A stretch of 64,000 nt of DNA, taken from assembly GCA_963745865.1 (NCBI GenBank), contig CAVUYZ010000002.1, positions 248,001-312,000 of the forward strand, written 5' to 3'. Source of the stretch: JAHEDH01 sp963745865 (lineage in GTDB: Bacteria > Actinomycetota > Acidimicrobiia > Spongiisociales > ZC4RG35). Both the position numbers and the translations under genes were made by a program. Shown here piece by piece: positions 50,340-58,066 of the stretch (position 1 is its first letter; every line of letters begins with the position of its first letter). The notes under the pieces were generated by a model that saw only the letters and a program-made list of their open reading frames with translations, did no database searches and had not been told where the DNA came from.

Positions 50340-50654
50340 ATGAAGACAATCGAATCGAATATCTACGAAGAAGGCCGATGTATCGACAGCGGCCAACACG
50401 ACTTGTTCTTCTCGGACAAGGCTTCGGAGTTGGCTGCTGCACAGGAGATCTGCATGGGGTGCGAAGTCCGCATCGCGTGCCTCGAAGAGGCGCTGGTCCA
50501 AGCCATCGAATGGGGCGTGTGGGGCGGCGTGATCTTCTGGGACGGTCAACCGTTCTATCGCAAGCGCGGGCGCGGTCGCCCGTCGCTGGAGGACGCGGGC
50601 AAGCCGTTGGAAGCGACATACGAGGAACTGCACGAACTGGTGCAGTCGGCCTGA
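50340..50654 (+). CDS. whiB7: WhiB-family iron-sulfur regulator, WhiB7-like with AT-hook
   Basis: A 104-residue WhiB protein. Four Cys at 14, 38, 41 and 47 (last three as CMGCEVRIAC) bind a [4Fe-4S] cluster. WGVWGG at 58-63 is the sigma-factor contact motif. RKRGRGRPS at 74-82 is a C-terminal AT-hook, the feature of WhiB7, which activates antibiotic-resistance genes with SigA. The AT-hook, the long leader with an uORF and terminator, and the AT-rich block at the promoter all agree with WhiB7. The ribosome-binding site is weak. A sigma factor of the principal type lies next to it. Confidence 0.82.
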   Translation: MKTIESNIYEEGRCIDSGQHDLFFSDKASELAAAQEICMGCEVRIACLEEALVQAIEWGVWGGVIFWDGQPFYRKRGRGRPSLEDAGKPLEATYEELHELVQSA

Positions 50655-50660
50655 ACGACG

Positions 50661-50694
50661 AAGCCCCCGACTCCGAATTCGGAGTCGGGGGCTT
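50661..50694. terminator. perfect 34-bp palindromic terminator between convergent whiB7 and sigma-factor genes
   Basis: AAGCCCCCGACTCCGAA and its exact reverse complement form a 17-bp stem with no loop spacer, centred at the GAATTC. It starts 6 bases after the whiB stop and ends 12 bases before the convergent sigma-factor stop. It would stop transcription from either side. Confidence 0.8.
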
Positions 50695-50706
50695 CTCGCA
50701 TTCAGT

Positions 50707-51633
50707 TCATCGTTGAACCGATGACAACAAGGTCCCTGGTCGGCGCATCTTGGCGATCGCCTTGGTTTCGATCTGACGGATGCGCTCCCGGGTCACGTTG
50801 AAGTGCCTCCCGACGTCGTCGAGCGTGCGGGGTTCGACGTCGCCGAGGCCGAAGCGCATGATGATGACGTCTCGTTCTCGATCGTTGAGTTCGGCCAAGA
50901 CGGATCCGAGTTCGTCGACTCGAGATGCGAGCAGCGCGATTTCGAATGGGTCGATCGCATCGACGTCTTCGATGAAGTCGCCGATTGTTGCGTTGTCTTC
51001 GCCTACCGGCTGGTGGATCGAAACCGGCTCTGGAGCCACCCGCTTGGCGTCTTTGACCTTCGTGACGGTCAGGCCGGCCTCCGCTGCGGTTTCCTCGACC
51101 GTCGGGTTTCGCCCGAGCTTCTTGATCAGCTCCTGTTCGGCGGCATAGACCTGATTGATCGTGTCCATCATGTGGACCGGGACCCGGATCGTTCGGCTCT
51201 TGTCGGCGATCGCCCGACTGATCGCCTGCCTGATCCACCAGGTGGCGTAGGTCGAGAACTTGAATCCCTTCCTGTACTCGAATTTCTCCACGGCGCGGAT
51301 CAGTCCGAGGTTTCCCTCCTGAATGAGGTCGAGGAAGGGAAGTCCAGCGTGTTGATATCGCTTGGCGATCGAAACGACCAAGCGAAGATTGGACTGGATG
51401 AAGAGTCGACGAGCAGCGAGCCCTCGATCAGCTTCGATCTCGAGCCGCATGCGGTCGTTGTGTGAGTGCCCCCCTTGGTCGAGGCGCTCGGTCGCCTTCT
51501 TGCCCTTCTCGATGCGCTTGGCGAGGCGAACCTCATCGTCGGCGGTGAGGAGATCGAAGGTGCCGATGCCGTCGAGGTAACGTTTGACAGCCTCGTCGCC
51601 CGCATCCCAGGCGTTCATCTTTCTCGCTGACAT
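50707..51633 (-). CDS. principal-type RNA polymerase sigma factor (SigA/SigB/HrdB-like)
   Basis: A 308-residue group 1/2 sigma-70. Region 1.2 is at VKRYLDGIGTFDLLTADDEVRLAKRIEKG, region 2 at LRLVVSIAKRYQHAGLPFLDLIQEGNLGLIRAVEKFEYRKGFKFSTYATWWIRQAISRAI, region 3 in the middle and region 4 at LNDRERDVIIMRFGLGDVEPRTLDDVGRHFNVTRERIRQIE. It lacks the long acidic N-terminal region 1.1 of SigA, so it may be an alternative SigB-like factor. It is convergent with whiB7, whose WGVWGG motif contacts sigma region 4. Confidence 0.92.
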   Translation of the reverse strand: MSARKMNAWDAGDEAVKRYLDGIGTFDLLTADDEVRLAKRIEKGKKATERLDQGGHSHNDRMRLEIEADRGLAARRLFIQSNLRLVVSIAKRYQHAGLPFLDLIQEGNLGLIRAVEKFEYRKGFKFSTYATWWIRQAISRAIADKSRTIRVPVHMMDTINQVYAAEQELIKKLGRNPTVEETAAEAGLTVTKVKDAKRVAPEPVSIHQPVGEDNATIGDFIEDVDAIDPFEIALLASRVDELGSVLAELNDRERDVIIMRFGLGDVEPRTLDDVGRHFNVTRERIRQIETKAIAKMRRPGTLLSSVQR

Positions 51634-51978
51634 CTTCCGGTGTCTTCCTTCTTTGGTGTGGACCTGCCCTCCCTATCGGCCGTTGGTGGGTGAAAGTTGA
51701 GGACATCCGCCTGGTTGCCTCGAGGTTCGTCGCTGCCGCAGCAGACGGGGCTCCCCACGATGAAATCGCACGGGTGGTGGACGACCCGGGGGTCGAATCG
51801 GCCACCGGGCCTCGCGCGCGACGCCGTGCTGGCGGACCACGATCTGCCAAGATCATGTGCTCTGCCGCAGTTGATGATTGGTACACGGAATGTCCGCGCC
51901 CAGCGACGAGGGGTGCGTCCGATGGATACTGTGCTGATCGTCGCACACAGAGAGTCGGCGAACGGGAGAGAGAACGAT
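51634..51978. other. 345-base gap between sigma factor and flavoprotein
   Basis: This divergent gap should hold the promoters of both genes. A frame starting at 51690 (GTG) encodes KVEDIRLVASRFVAAAADGAPHDEI, which looks protein-like for about 40 residues and then degrades; it may be a tiny gene broken by an indel. No confident feature. Confidence 0.4.
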
Positions 51979-53253
51979 ATGTCCGAGTTCGATGTGGTGA
52001 TCGTGGGGGCAGGACAGGCCGGCCTGGGTATCGGGTATCACCTCCAACAGTCCGGGCTGTCATTCGTGATCCTCGAGCGGGGCGAGATCGGTGAGAGTTG
52101 GCGTTCGCAGCGGTGGGACTCCTTCGCCGTCAACACGCCGAACTGGATGAACGGTTTGCCGGGATCCCCGTACACCGGTGATGCTCCCGACGGCTTTGAT
52201 CTCCGCGACGAACTCGTCGCCTCGTTCGAACGGCACGCGGTCGACCAGGACCTCCCGGTTCGGCTCGGTATCACCGTCGAAAGGGTGCTGGCTCGCCAGG
52301 ATTCCGGTGGGTTCATCATCGAGACGGTCGACGGGAGCGGCACACAGGAGGTGCTGAACGCCCGCAACGTGGTCGCGGCGTCCGGGATGGTCCAGCGCCC
52401 GCTCGCTCCTGAGCTCACACAGAGTTTTCCCGAGAGGATCACTCACGTCCGCGCATCCGACTACCGCTCCGCAGAGACGCTTCCCGAGGGAGCGGTGGTC
52501 GTCGTTGGGAGTGGCCAATCGGGCTGCCAGGTCGCCGAAGACCTCACCGAGGCCGGCCGGACCGTGTATCTGTGCACCAGCCGAGTTGCGCGGGTTCCCC
52601 GGAGGTATCGAGGGCGCGATGCGCTGGCGTGGATGACCGATGCGGGCAAGTTCGATGAGCAGGTCGAGGACCTGCCTGACCCTCTCATGCAGTTCGCCGC
52701 CCAACCTCAGATCTCGGGTGTCGGCCCTCTCGGCAAGACAGTCAGCCTTCAAGCGTTGCAACGGCAGGGAGTCCATCTCATGGGGCGGCTCGTTTCCGTA
52801 GCTGACGGCGTCCTGACGACCAGCGAAGGGTTGGCCGATCACATCGCATTTGCCGATGCGTTCTCCGAGGAGTTCAAGAAGAACATCGACGCGTATATCG
52901 ACGGGCACGATGTTGACGCTCCGGGGGCTGAGCTCGACCCGGCCGATGTCCCGGCCGGCCCGGAGGTTGCCAAGAGCGGCCTGACGGAGCTCGATCTCGA
53001 CGACGCCGGTGTCAGCACGGTGATCTGGTGTACTGGGTTCACGGCGAACGTCGGCTGGCTCCAGGTCCCGATTCTCGATGAAGCCGGGCGTCCGGTCCAT
53101 ACTCGAGGCGTTTCGAGTCATCCCGGTCTCTACTTCTTAGGGTTCCCCTGGCTCCATACACGGAAGTCCGGGATCATCTTCGGCATCGACGAAGACGCGC
53201 GCCACATCGCAGAAGCGATCGTCTCAAAGCCAGTTCCCGAGGTTCTTGGCTAG
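51979..53253 (+). CDS. FAD/NAD(P)-dependent flavoprotein monooxygenase-like protein
   Basis: A 424-residue flavoprotein. VVIVGAGQAGLGIGYHL at the N-terminus is the FAD dinucleotide-binding motif, and VVVVGSGQSGCQVAEDL around residue 175 the NADPH site. WCTGFTANVGWL near the end resembles the ATG motif of flavin monooxygenases (TGF). Similar proteins are annotated as putative flavoproteins involved in K+ transport or as monooxygenases. Start at 51979. Substrate unknown. Confidence 0.85.
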   Translation: MSEFDVVIVGAGQAGLGIGYHLQQSGLSFVILERGEIGESWRSQRWDSFAVNTPNWMNGLPGSPYTGDAPDGFDLRDELVASFERHAVDQDLPVRLGITVERVLARQDSGGFIIETVDGSGTQEVLNARNVVAASGMVQRPLAPELTQSFPERITHVRASDYRSAETLPEGAVVVVGSGQSGCQVAEDLTEAGRTVYLCTSRVARVPRRYRGRDALAWMTDAGKFDEQVEDLPDPLMQFAAQPQISGVGPLGKTVSLQALQRQGVHLMGRLVSVADGVLTTSEGLADHIAFADAFSEEFKKNIDAYIDGHDVDAPGAELDPADVPAGPEVAKSGLTELDLDDAGVSTVIWCTGFTANVGWLQVPILDEAGRPVHTRGVSSHPGLYFLGFPWLHTRKSGIIFGIDEDARHIAEAIVSKPVPEVLG

Positions 53254-53359
53254 ACGTCCCGCTGGTCTTCCGACCGAAATGTGGATTGTGAAGGTACCTC
53301 CCTGGCAAGACACCTGGGGTCCCCGTCGACGGCTACACAGTTGATGACAATGGGGCTGG

Positions 53360-55015
53360 TCATTGGGTTTGCGGTGCTGTGACGCAGTTGGGGAGCACGA
53401 TCGAAAAGCATGCTCCGCCCAGGCGCTCGGACGTCCTGTACGCGGCCGTGCCGCCGTGGGCCGTGGCGATCAGCGCCACGATGGCCAGCCCGAGGCCAGT
53501 CCCGGAACGTTCGGCGTTCGTCTGGTTCTGTCCCCGTTCGAAGCGGCGCCAGATTTCGTTGCGATGTTGGTCGGGGACGCCGGGGCCGTTGTCGTGGACT
53601 TCTAGATGGAGTGCCCTGGAATCGTCGGATCGCACGACCAGCAGGATCCTCTCGCCGCCATATCGGGTGGCGTTGGTGAGCAGGTTGATGAGGATCTGGC
53701 CCACCCTGTCGGGGTCGAGCTCGACGACGATGGCGGGTTCGACGTCGGTCTCGATGCGGGATGGTGGGACACCAAGTGCGGTGATCGCAGCTTCAGCCAG
53801 GTCGCAGCCTGTGGTTTCGCGTCGCTCGAGGTTCAGCTGTTCGGGCGCGTCACGGGACAGCGTCACGATGTCGGTGACCATCCGCCCCAGACCTTTCGCC
53901 TGGCCGAGCACGAGATCTGTCATCTCCTGCCGGTCGCGAGCAGCCAGTTGCTCTCCGTCATCTGAGAGAACAGTCAGGAAACCGATCATCGCGGTGAGCG
54001 GGGTGCGCAGCTCGTGTGACACCGAGGAGATGAGCGATCGCCGTTCCCGCTCCACCAGTGATCGGTTCTCCTGGATTGCGAGTGTCTGCCGGTCGATGAC
54101 GAGCAGCAGGACGACGGTCGTGCCAATCAACAGGTAGGTCTCAGCGCGTCCAGTCATCAGTTGCTCGTAGAGGAGGAAGCCCATCATGACCAGACCGAGC
54201 GTGTAGGGCATGGCGTAGGACCACAGCGGGGTCTTGGTCGAAGGGGACTCGGCGGGAGCAGACACCCGCTCGACCAGTCCGGCCACCACGACGAAGGATG
54301 CCGCTGAGGCCATGAAGAGCAGCAGGTTCGAGTCGGTGTCGACGAATAGGCCTGTCGTGACAGAGGTCACATAGCTGAGGTCGGCTGCCGCCTGGAAGGC
54401 GAAGGCGATCGACAACGCCACCAACCTGACGTCGAAGCGATACCGATCCTGCCTCAACAGCAACACCATGACGCCGATGACTAGTGCCACGTCGAGGACC
54501 GGATAGGTCAGTCCGATCAGTCGCTGGGGTGTTGACAGCGAACTGAGCCCGCTCACGATGTCCGTTCCCACCAGATGCCACGTCAGGACACCGATCGATA
54601 CGGCGCCGGCGACTCCGTCGACGATGATGCGGACCCGGGACCGCCACCCGCGGGTGACCGATGGCATCAACGCCAGGCCGGTCAATGCAGTCAGATACAT
54701 GGCGATGAAGATGCCGTCGAGCGGCCCGAACGCTGGAAGCGGCGCGAACTGGGAGACCACGCCGAACAGCACCATTCCCAATGCACCCAGGAGGAGGGTG
54801 ACGCCGATCAGCCCGAAGCCGCGTCGATCTGGGTGGGAATCCTTCCGCCCGTACCGGAGCAACCGCACACCGGCGAAGAGGAATCCACCACCAGTGGCGA
54901 CGGTGACGGCATCATCGAACATCCCCGGATTGGCGATATCGGCGATCCCGATGACCACAAAGGCGGTGAGGACCGCGATTGTCGGCCAGTCCAGCCATAA
55001 GCGTTCCAGCTGCAT
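53360..55015 (-). CDS. membrane-bound sensor histidine kinase
   Basis: A 551-residue kinase: about ten hydrophobic helices in the first 300 residues form an unusual large membrane sensor. Then come a coiled region, SSVSHELRTPLTAMIGFL with the phospho-accepting His (H-box), ILINLLTNATRYGG (N-box), LEVHDNGPGVPDQHRNEIWRRFERG (G1/F-box) and GTGLGLAIV (G2). The ATG at 55015 is chosen over the in-frame codon 26 residues upstream because the conserved start is MQLERL. No response regulator lies next to it, so it is an orphan. Confidence 0.87.
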   Translation of the reverse strand: MQLERLWLDWPTIAVLTAFVVIGIADIANPGMFDDAVTVATGGGFLFAGVRLLRYGRKDSHPDRRGFGLIGVTLLLGALGMVLFGVVSQFAPLPAFGPLDGIFIAMYLTALTGLALMPSVTRGWRSRVRIIVDGVAGAVSIGVLTWHLVGTDIVSGLSSLSTPQRLIGLTYPVLDVALVIGVMVLLLRQDRYRFDVRLVALSIAFAFQAAADLSYVTSVTTGLFVDTDSNLLLFMASAASFVVVAGLVERVSAPAESPSTKTPLWSYAMPYTLGLVMMGFLLYEQLMTGRAETYLLIGTTVVLLLVIDRQTLAIQENRSLVERERRSLISSVSHELRTPLTAMIGFLTVLSDDGEQLAARDRQEMTDLVLGQAKGLGRMVTDIVTLSRDAPEQLNLERRETTGCDLAEAAITALGVPPSRIETDVEPAIVVELDPDRVGQILINLLTNATRYGGERILLVVRSDDSRALHLEVHDNGPGVPDQHRNEIWRRFERGQNQTNAERSGTGLGLAIVALIATAHGGTAAYRTSERLGGACFSIVLPNCVTAPQTQ

Positions 55016-55113
55016 CTTGAGGTGGGTGTGTGCCACGAATCTCCTGTCGGCACTTCGTTGGCACGAGTAAGGGGACCCTGAGCGGTCGGTCACTCCAGCG
55101 CCGCCGGCCCCGC

Positions 55114-55611
55114 TCAGGCTCGGGTCTGGCTCCGCTGATCGATCCAGAACTCGATGCGGTGCCCCTCAGGGTCGTAGATGTCGAAGACGCGACTACCGAA
55201 GCGAATGCTGACAGGAGACGGCTGGCCGCCTCGGCGTTCCAGCCATCTGCGGGTTGCGTCGAGATCCGGAACCTCGAGGCTGAGCGTCATCCCCTGTCCC
55301 TGCACGGGCTGGATGCTGGCCCGACGGGCGTCGGCGATACTCACTGAGGCACCGCCGCAAAGTCGAAACTCCACAAACCACGGATTCGAGAATGTCTCGG
55401 TCAGACCCAGCAGAATGCGATAGAAATCGACGGTCTCGTCCCAGCGATCGCAGTAGAGGATGAAGTTCGTTGCCCGCACACCCATCCCAGTAACAACCGG
55501 CTCGCGAGCGGCGCCACATCGGGGACACTCAACTGCATTGGCGTCCGCTCCCTCGAGGAACATGCCGCACGACAGGCAGGTCGCATCCAGGAAACACGCT
55601 CGTTCTCCCAT
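55114..55611 (-). CDS. VOC-family protein with N-terminal zinc ribbon
   Basis: A 165-residue protein. The first ~40 residues contain CLSCGMF and ECPRCGA, a four-Cys zinc ribbon. The rest is a VOC domain beginning at MGVRATNFILYCDRWDETVDFYR and ending FDIYDPEGHRIEFWID. The joining of a zinc ribbon to a glyoxalase-like domain is unusual. The start at 55611 is preferred; upstream in-frame sequence is long but non-conserved. The partner and substrate are unknown. Confidence 0.75.
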   Translation of the reverse strand: MGERACFLDATCLSCGMFLEGADANAVECPRCGAAREPVVTGMGVRATNFILYCDRWDETVDFYRILLGLTETFSNPWFVEFRLCGGASVSIADARRASIQPVQGQGMTLSLEVPDLDATRRWLERRGGQPSPVSIRFGSRVFDIYDPEGHRIEFWIDQRSQTRA

Positions 55612-56009
55612 CGTCGCCAAGGCTACCCAATCGCCGTGAAGATTATCCCAGTGTCTCACCGGTCTCGGCACGATGATGGAACACGCCGGTACCGTGCCCA
55701 TGCAAGAGGGGTCGGTCACGGTGTCGGGAGGTGCCGCATGGTCGACGACGACTGTGTTGGGAATTCTCCCAGAACTGGGGGAGGGTCTCTTCTCCGACAC
55801 CAAACGCACGTCGACGGTGGCGACCGCCGTCCAGTCCGATGTGACTCGCCTTGTCCCGCAGCTCCGGCCCAGTCTGATACCGGTAAACTGCTCTCGTAGC
55901 CTGTTGTTGCGGAGCTGGTCTATTCGAGGCCGGTCAACGGGTCGGAAGGAAGACCGGAACATCCGCACCACCCAGAATCGCCAGCAAACATAGGCGTGTT
56001 CGGGATCCA
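55612..56009. other. 398-base gap with no gene seen
   Basis: Open frames occur here on both strands but none has a credible start signal or conserved motif. The stretch holds the promoter side of the zinc-ribbon VOC gene and the tRNA-Val. No repeat noticed. Confidence 0.5.
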
Positions 56010-56082
56010 GGGCGTTTAGCTCAGTTGGGAGAGCGCTTCCCTTACAAGGAAGAGGTCGGCGGTTCGAGCCCGTCAACGCCCA
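56010..56082 (+). tRNA. tRNA-Val (anticodon TAC)
   Basis: A 73-nt cloverleaf: acceptor GGGCGTT/AACGCCC, D-arm GCTC/GAGC, anticodon arm CTTCC-CTTACAA-GGAAG with TAC, T-arm GGCGG/CCGTC with a TTCGAGC loop (one T-arm pair is G:T). Discriminator A, no encoded CCA. A recombinase gene begins 15 bases downstream on the other strand, so this tRNA is a likely integration site. Confidence 0.93.
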
Positions 56083-56096
56083 CCCCCGAAATCCCT

Positions 56097-56886
56097 TTAT
56101 CCAGCAGGGGATTTCGGTGTTCGGGCGGGGAGTTCGATCACCGTTGGATCGTGTTTGGTCCGCGCCTGGTCCGCGTGTGAGGCGGTTCGTGTCTGTTCGA
56201 GGCGGTCTGTGGCGGCTTGGTCGAGTCCTTCGTAGAGGTGGCCGTAGACGTCGAAAACGGTTCGGGTGCTTTCGTGGCCGAGGCGATCTGCGATGTATTT
56301 GGGGGACTCTCCGTGGGCGATCAGCATCGCTACGTGGGTGTGGCGGAGGTCGTGGGGTGTGCATGGTGGACCCACCGAAGCGTTGACTGCCGGGTTCCAA
56401 TATCGGGTGCGGAATCGGTTGTAGTCGAGGTGGCCTCGGTGGGGCATCGAGAAGATCAGGTCGGACGACGAGGGATAGGTGGAGAGCTGGGTGACGAGTT
56501 CGTCGGCGAGGAATTGGGGGATCCCGATCGTGCGTCGGGCTTTGCGGGTTTTGAGCGGGCCGGAAACCATTCGGCCTGATCCTTGACGCGTAGAGCTGCT
56601 CGTCGATACGCAGGGTGCGGCGAAGGGGATCGAGGTCGTCGGTGCGGAGTGCCGCCAGTTCTCCGAAGCGGAGACCGGTGTAGGCACCGGTGAGCACCAG
56701 CGCCCGGTAACGGGCTTGGATGGTGTCGGCGAGTTCCTCGACCTCGCCGGGGGAGAGGAACCGCCGCTCCGGATTCTCGATCTTGGGAAGTTTGACCTCG
56801 CGGCATGGGGAGCGGGTGATGATTCCGTCGGTGACAGCGATCCGGAAGGCTCGGGAGACGATCTGGTAGGCCTTTCTGACGGTCAC
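56097..56886 (-). pseudogene. tyrosine recombinase (integrase), 5'-truncated and frameshifted
   Basis: Catalytic domain of a phage-type tyrosine recombinase. The first Arg is in TGAYTGLRFGELAAL, the HxxR in PHDLRHTHVAMLIAHG, the next His in DRLGHES and the Tyr nucleophile likely in DVYGHLY. The frame breaks near 56590. The N-terminus is missing: the reading begins at TVRKAYQIVSRAFRIAV, the end of the core-binding domain, and upstream DNA does not continue it. It lies next to tRNA-Val, as tRNA-targeting integrases do, and is probably no longer functional. Confidence 0.78.
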
Positions 56887-57167
56887 GCCCGGCGCCTACC
56901 GTCGGTGCAGATGCGTACCGAGGAACCGTCGTGGGATCTCCTCGGGTGCCCGTGGGGCGGACCGTACGAAAGTGCCTGGCTAGCGACCGGAGCGAGCGAC
57001 GGCGGAGGACCGGCGAGCGCAGCGAGCGGGAGTGTGACCGGGATGGCGCCGATCGGATTTTCTAAGCAGTCCCTACTATTCACCCGGTGGCGACAGGTCG
57101 AGACTCGCAAGTACGGGCTGTGACCCGACGGCGCCCGGTCTGAAAGCGCTCAGACCAGGGCTCCCGG
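56887..57167. other. gap after the truncated integrase
   Basis: About 280 bases with no gene supported. A hairpin GGTCTGA/TCAGACC near 57138-57157 could be a terminator. Some GAGCGAGCG-like low-complexity sequence is present near 56990-57040. Confidence 0.4.
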
Positions 57168-57214
57168 TATCGGGAGCGGGAATTGAACCCGCGATCTTCC
57201 GGATATGGGTTCAC
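57168..57214 (-). other. tRNA-like 3' fragment (possible att remnant)
   Basis: On the minus strand this reads as the 3' half of a tRNA: an anticodon-stem end CCGGA, AGATC variable bases, a T-arm GCGGG-TTCAATT-CCCGC and acceptor 3' strand TCCCGAT with discriminator A. No matching 5' half is present. It lies at the end of the truncated integrase segment and may mark an old integration boundary. The parent tRNA is not in this window. Confidence 0.45.
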
Positions 57215-57648
57215 CCGAACGAGCGCGACAGCGATCGCAGGGTGCGCTTGCGCTCGCTGCGCACCATCACGCCTGCGACCGGTCTCAGGACGCATCCACC
57301 GGTCAGCTCGGTCTGCGCGACGTGGTGTACGGCGGTCCCACCGTGGTTCGCCTCGAGGACATACTCCATGCGGGCGTCGGCCCTGGCGCCGCCAGGCCAC
57401 CGGAGAGTCTCTCGGAACTCCACACGCGAAGGGGGGTCGAGTTCAGCGACCTCGCCGCGGAACGTTCCCATCCGCGTGGAGTCGGCGTATTGTGCACCTA
57501 CGGCTGGTGGTCCATCCACCGTCCACGCACATCTGCGAAACAGACCCGTGTGGTGCATCCACTTGCGGTAGCCGGGTAGGTCGATCAATCGTTCGAAGAC
57601 GTCCCCGACCGGCGTGTCGACGGTGGCGCGGCCCACGAATCTGACCAC
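57211..57648 (-). CDS. SRPBCC-family (polyketide cyclase/START-like) protein
   Basis: A 145-residue protein that begins FVGRATVDTPVGDVFERLIDLPGYRKWM, the usual N-terminal strand and helix of the SRPBCC hydrophobic-cavity fold. It also has RMGTFRGEVAELDPPSRVEFRE and a long C-terminal helix (GVMVRSERKRTLRSLSRSF). The GTG at 57648 is taken as start. These proteins bind or cyclise hydrophobic ligands. It lies in the accessory region next to a DUF4242-like gene. Confidence 0.75.
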   Translation of the reverse strand: MVRFVGRATVDTPVGDVFERLIDLPGYRKWMHHTGLFRRCAWTVDGPPAVGAQYADSTRMGTFRGEVAELDPPSRVEFRETLRWPGGARADARMEYVLEANHGGTAVHHVAQTELTGGCVLRPVAGVMVRSERKRTLRSLSRSFG

Positions 57649-57702
57649 GCTCGGTTCGCGCCCCTGGCTCTCCGGGCCGTGGGCCGCGGCACCCCATAGC
57701 GC

Positions 57703-57977
57703 TCACCTCTCCGCCTGCCGGTGGTGGCGTAACCTCAGCAACCTCGTAGATCTCCTCGGCCACCAGACCGTGCGCTTCTCGGTGCACTGCTTGTGCGCTG
57801 GCGGCGTCCGGTGCCTCGACGAGACAGAAAGCGCGGCGGTGCCCGGCGTCAACCCAGTAGTTCAGATAGCGGGTTCGGTATTTGTCCTGCACACGCAGGT
57901 CTGCTGCGTGTGCGGCTGCCACCGCTGTCCTCATCCGTGCCATCGGGGAGCTCGTGAACATCCATGTAGAGCGCCAT
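57703..57977 (-). CDS. DUF4242-like small protein (frameshifted; end uncertain)
   Basis: The start at 57977 (MALYMDVHELPDGTDED) follows GGAGGTG. After a frame change near 57930 it continues AAAHAADLRVQDKY, YLNYWVDAG, RAFCLVEAPDAASAQAVHREAHGLVAEEIYEV, the pattern of a ~90-residue ferredoxin-like-fold family annotated DUF4242. The repaired frame has no stop until inside the next gene; a TGA at 57703 in a neighbouring frame is the likely end. Function unknown. Confidence 0.6.
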
Positions 57978-58066
57978 CTCGGTCACCTCCAGGTCGTCGT
58001 GTCGTCTGACATCGGCGATCGTATAGAACGGGGCGTTCCTTGAGTGTTCCCCCGACGACGGCGTGC

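Noticed and set aside
55673..55993. 106-residue plus-strand frame before tRNA-Val
   Set aside because: No ribosome-binding site, no motif, low-complexity Thr/Ser/Arg composition.
57183..57644. Plus-strand frame beginning with NPRSSGYGFTRTS
   Set aside because: Its start is the reverse of the tRNA-like fragment and the rest is antisense to the SRPBCC gene.
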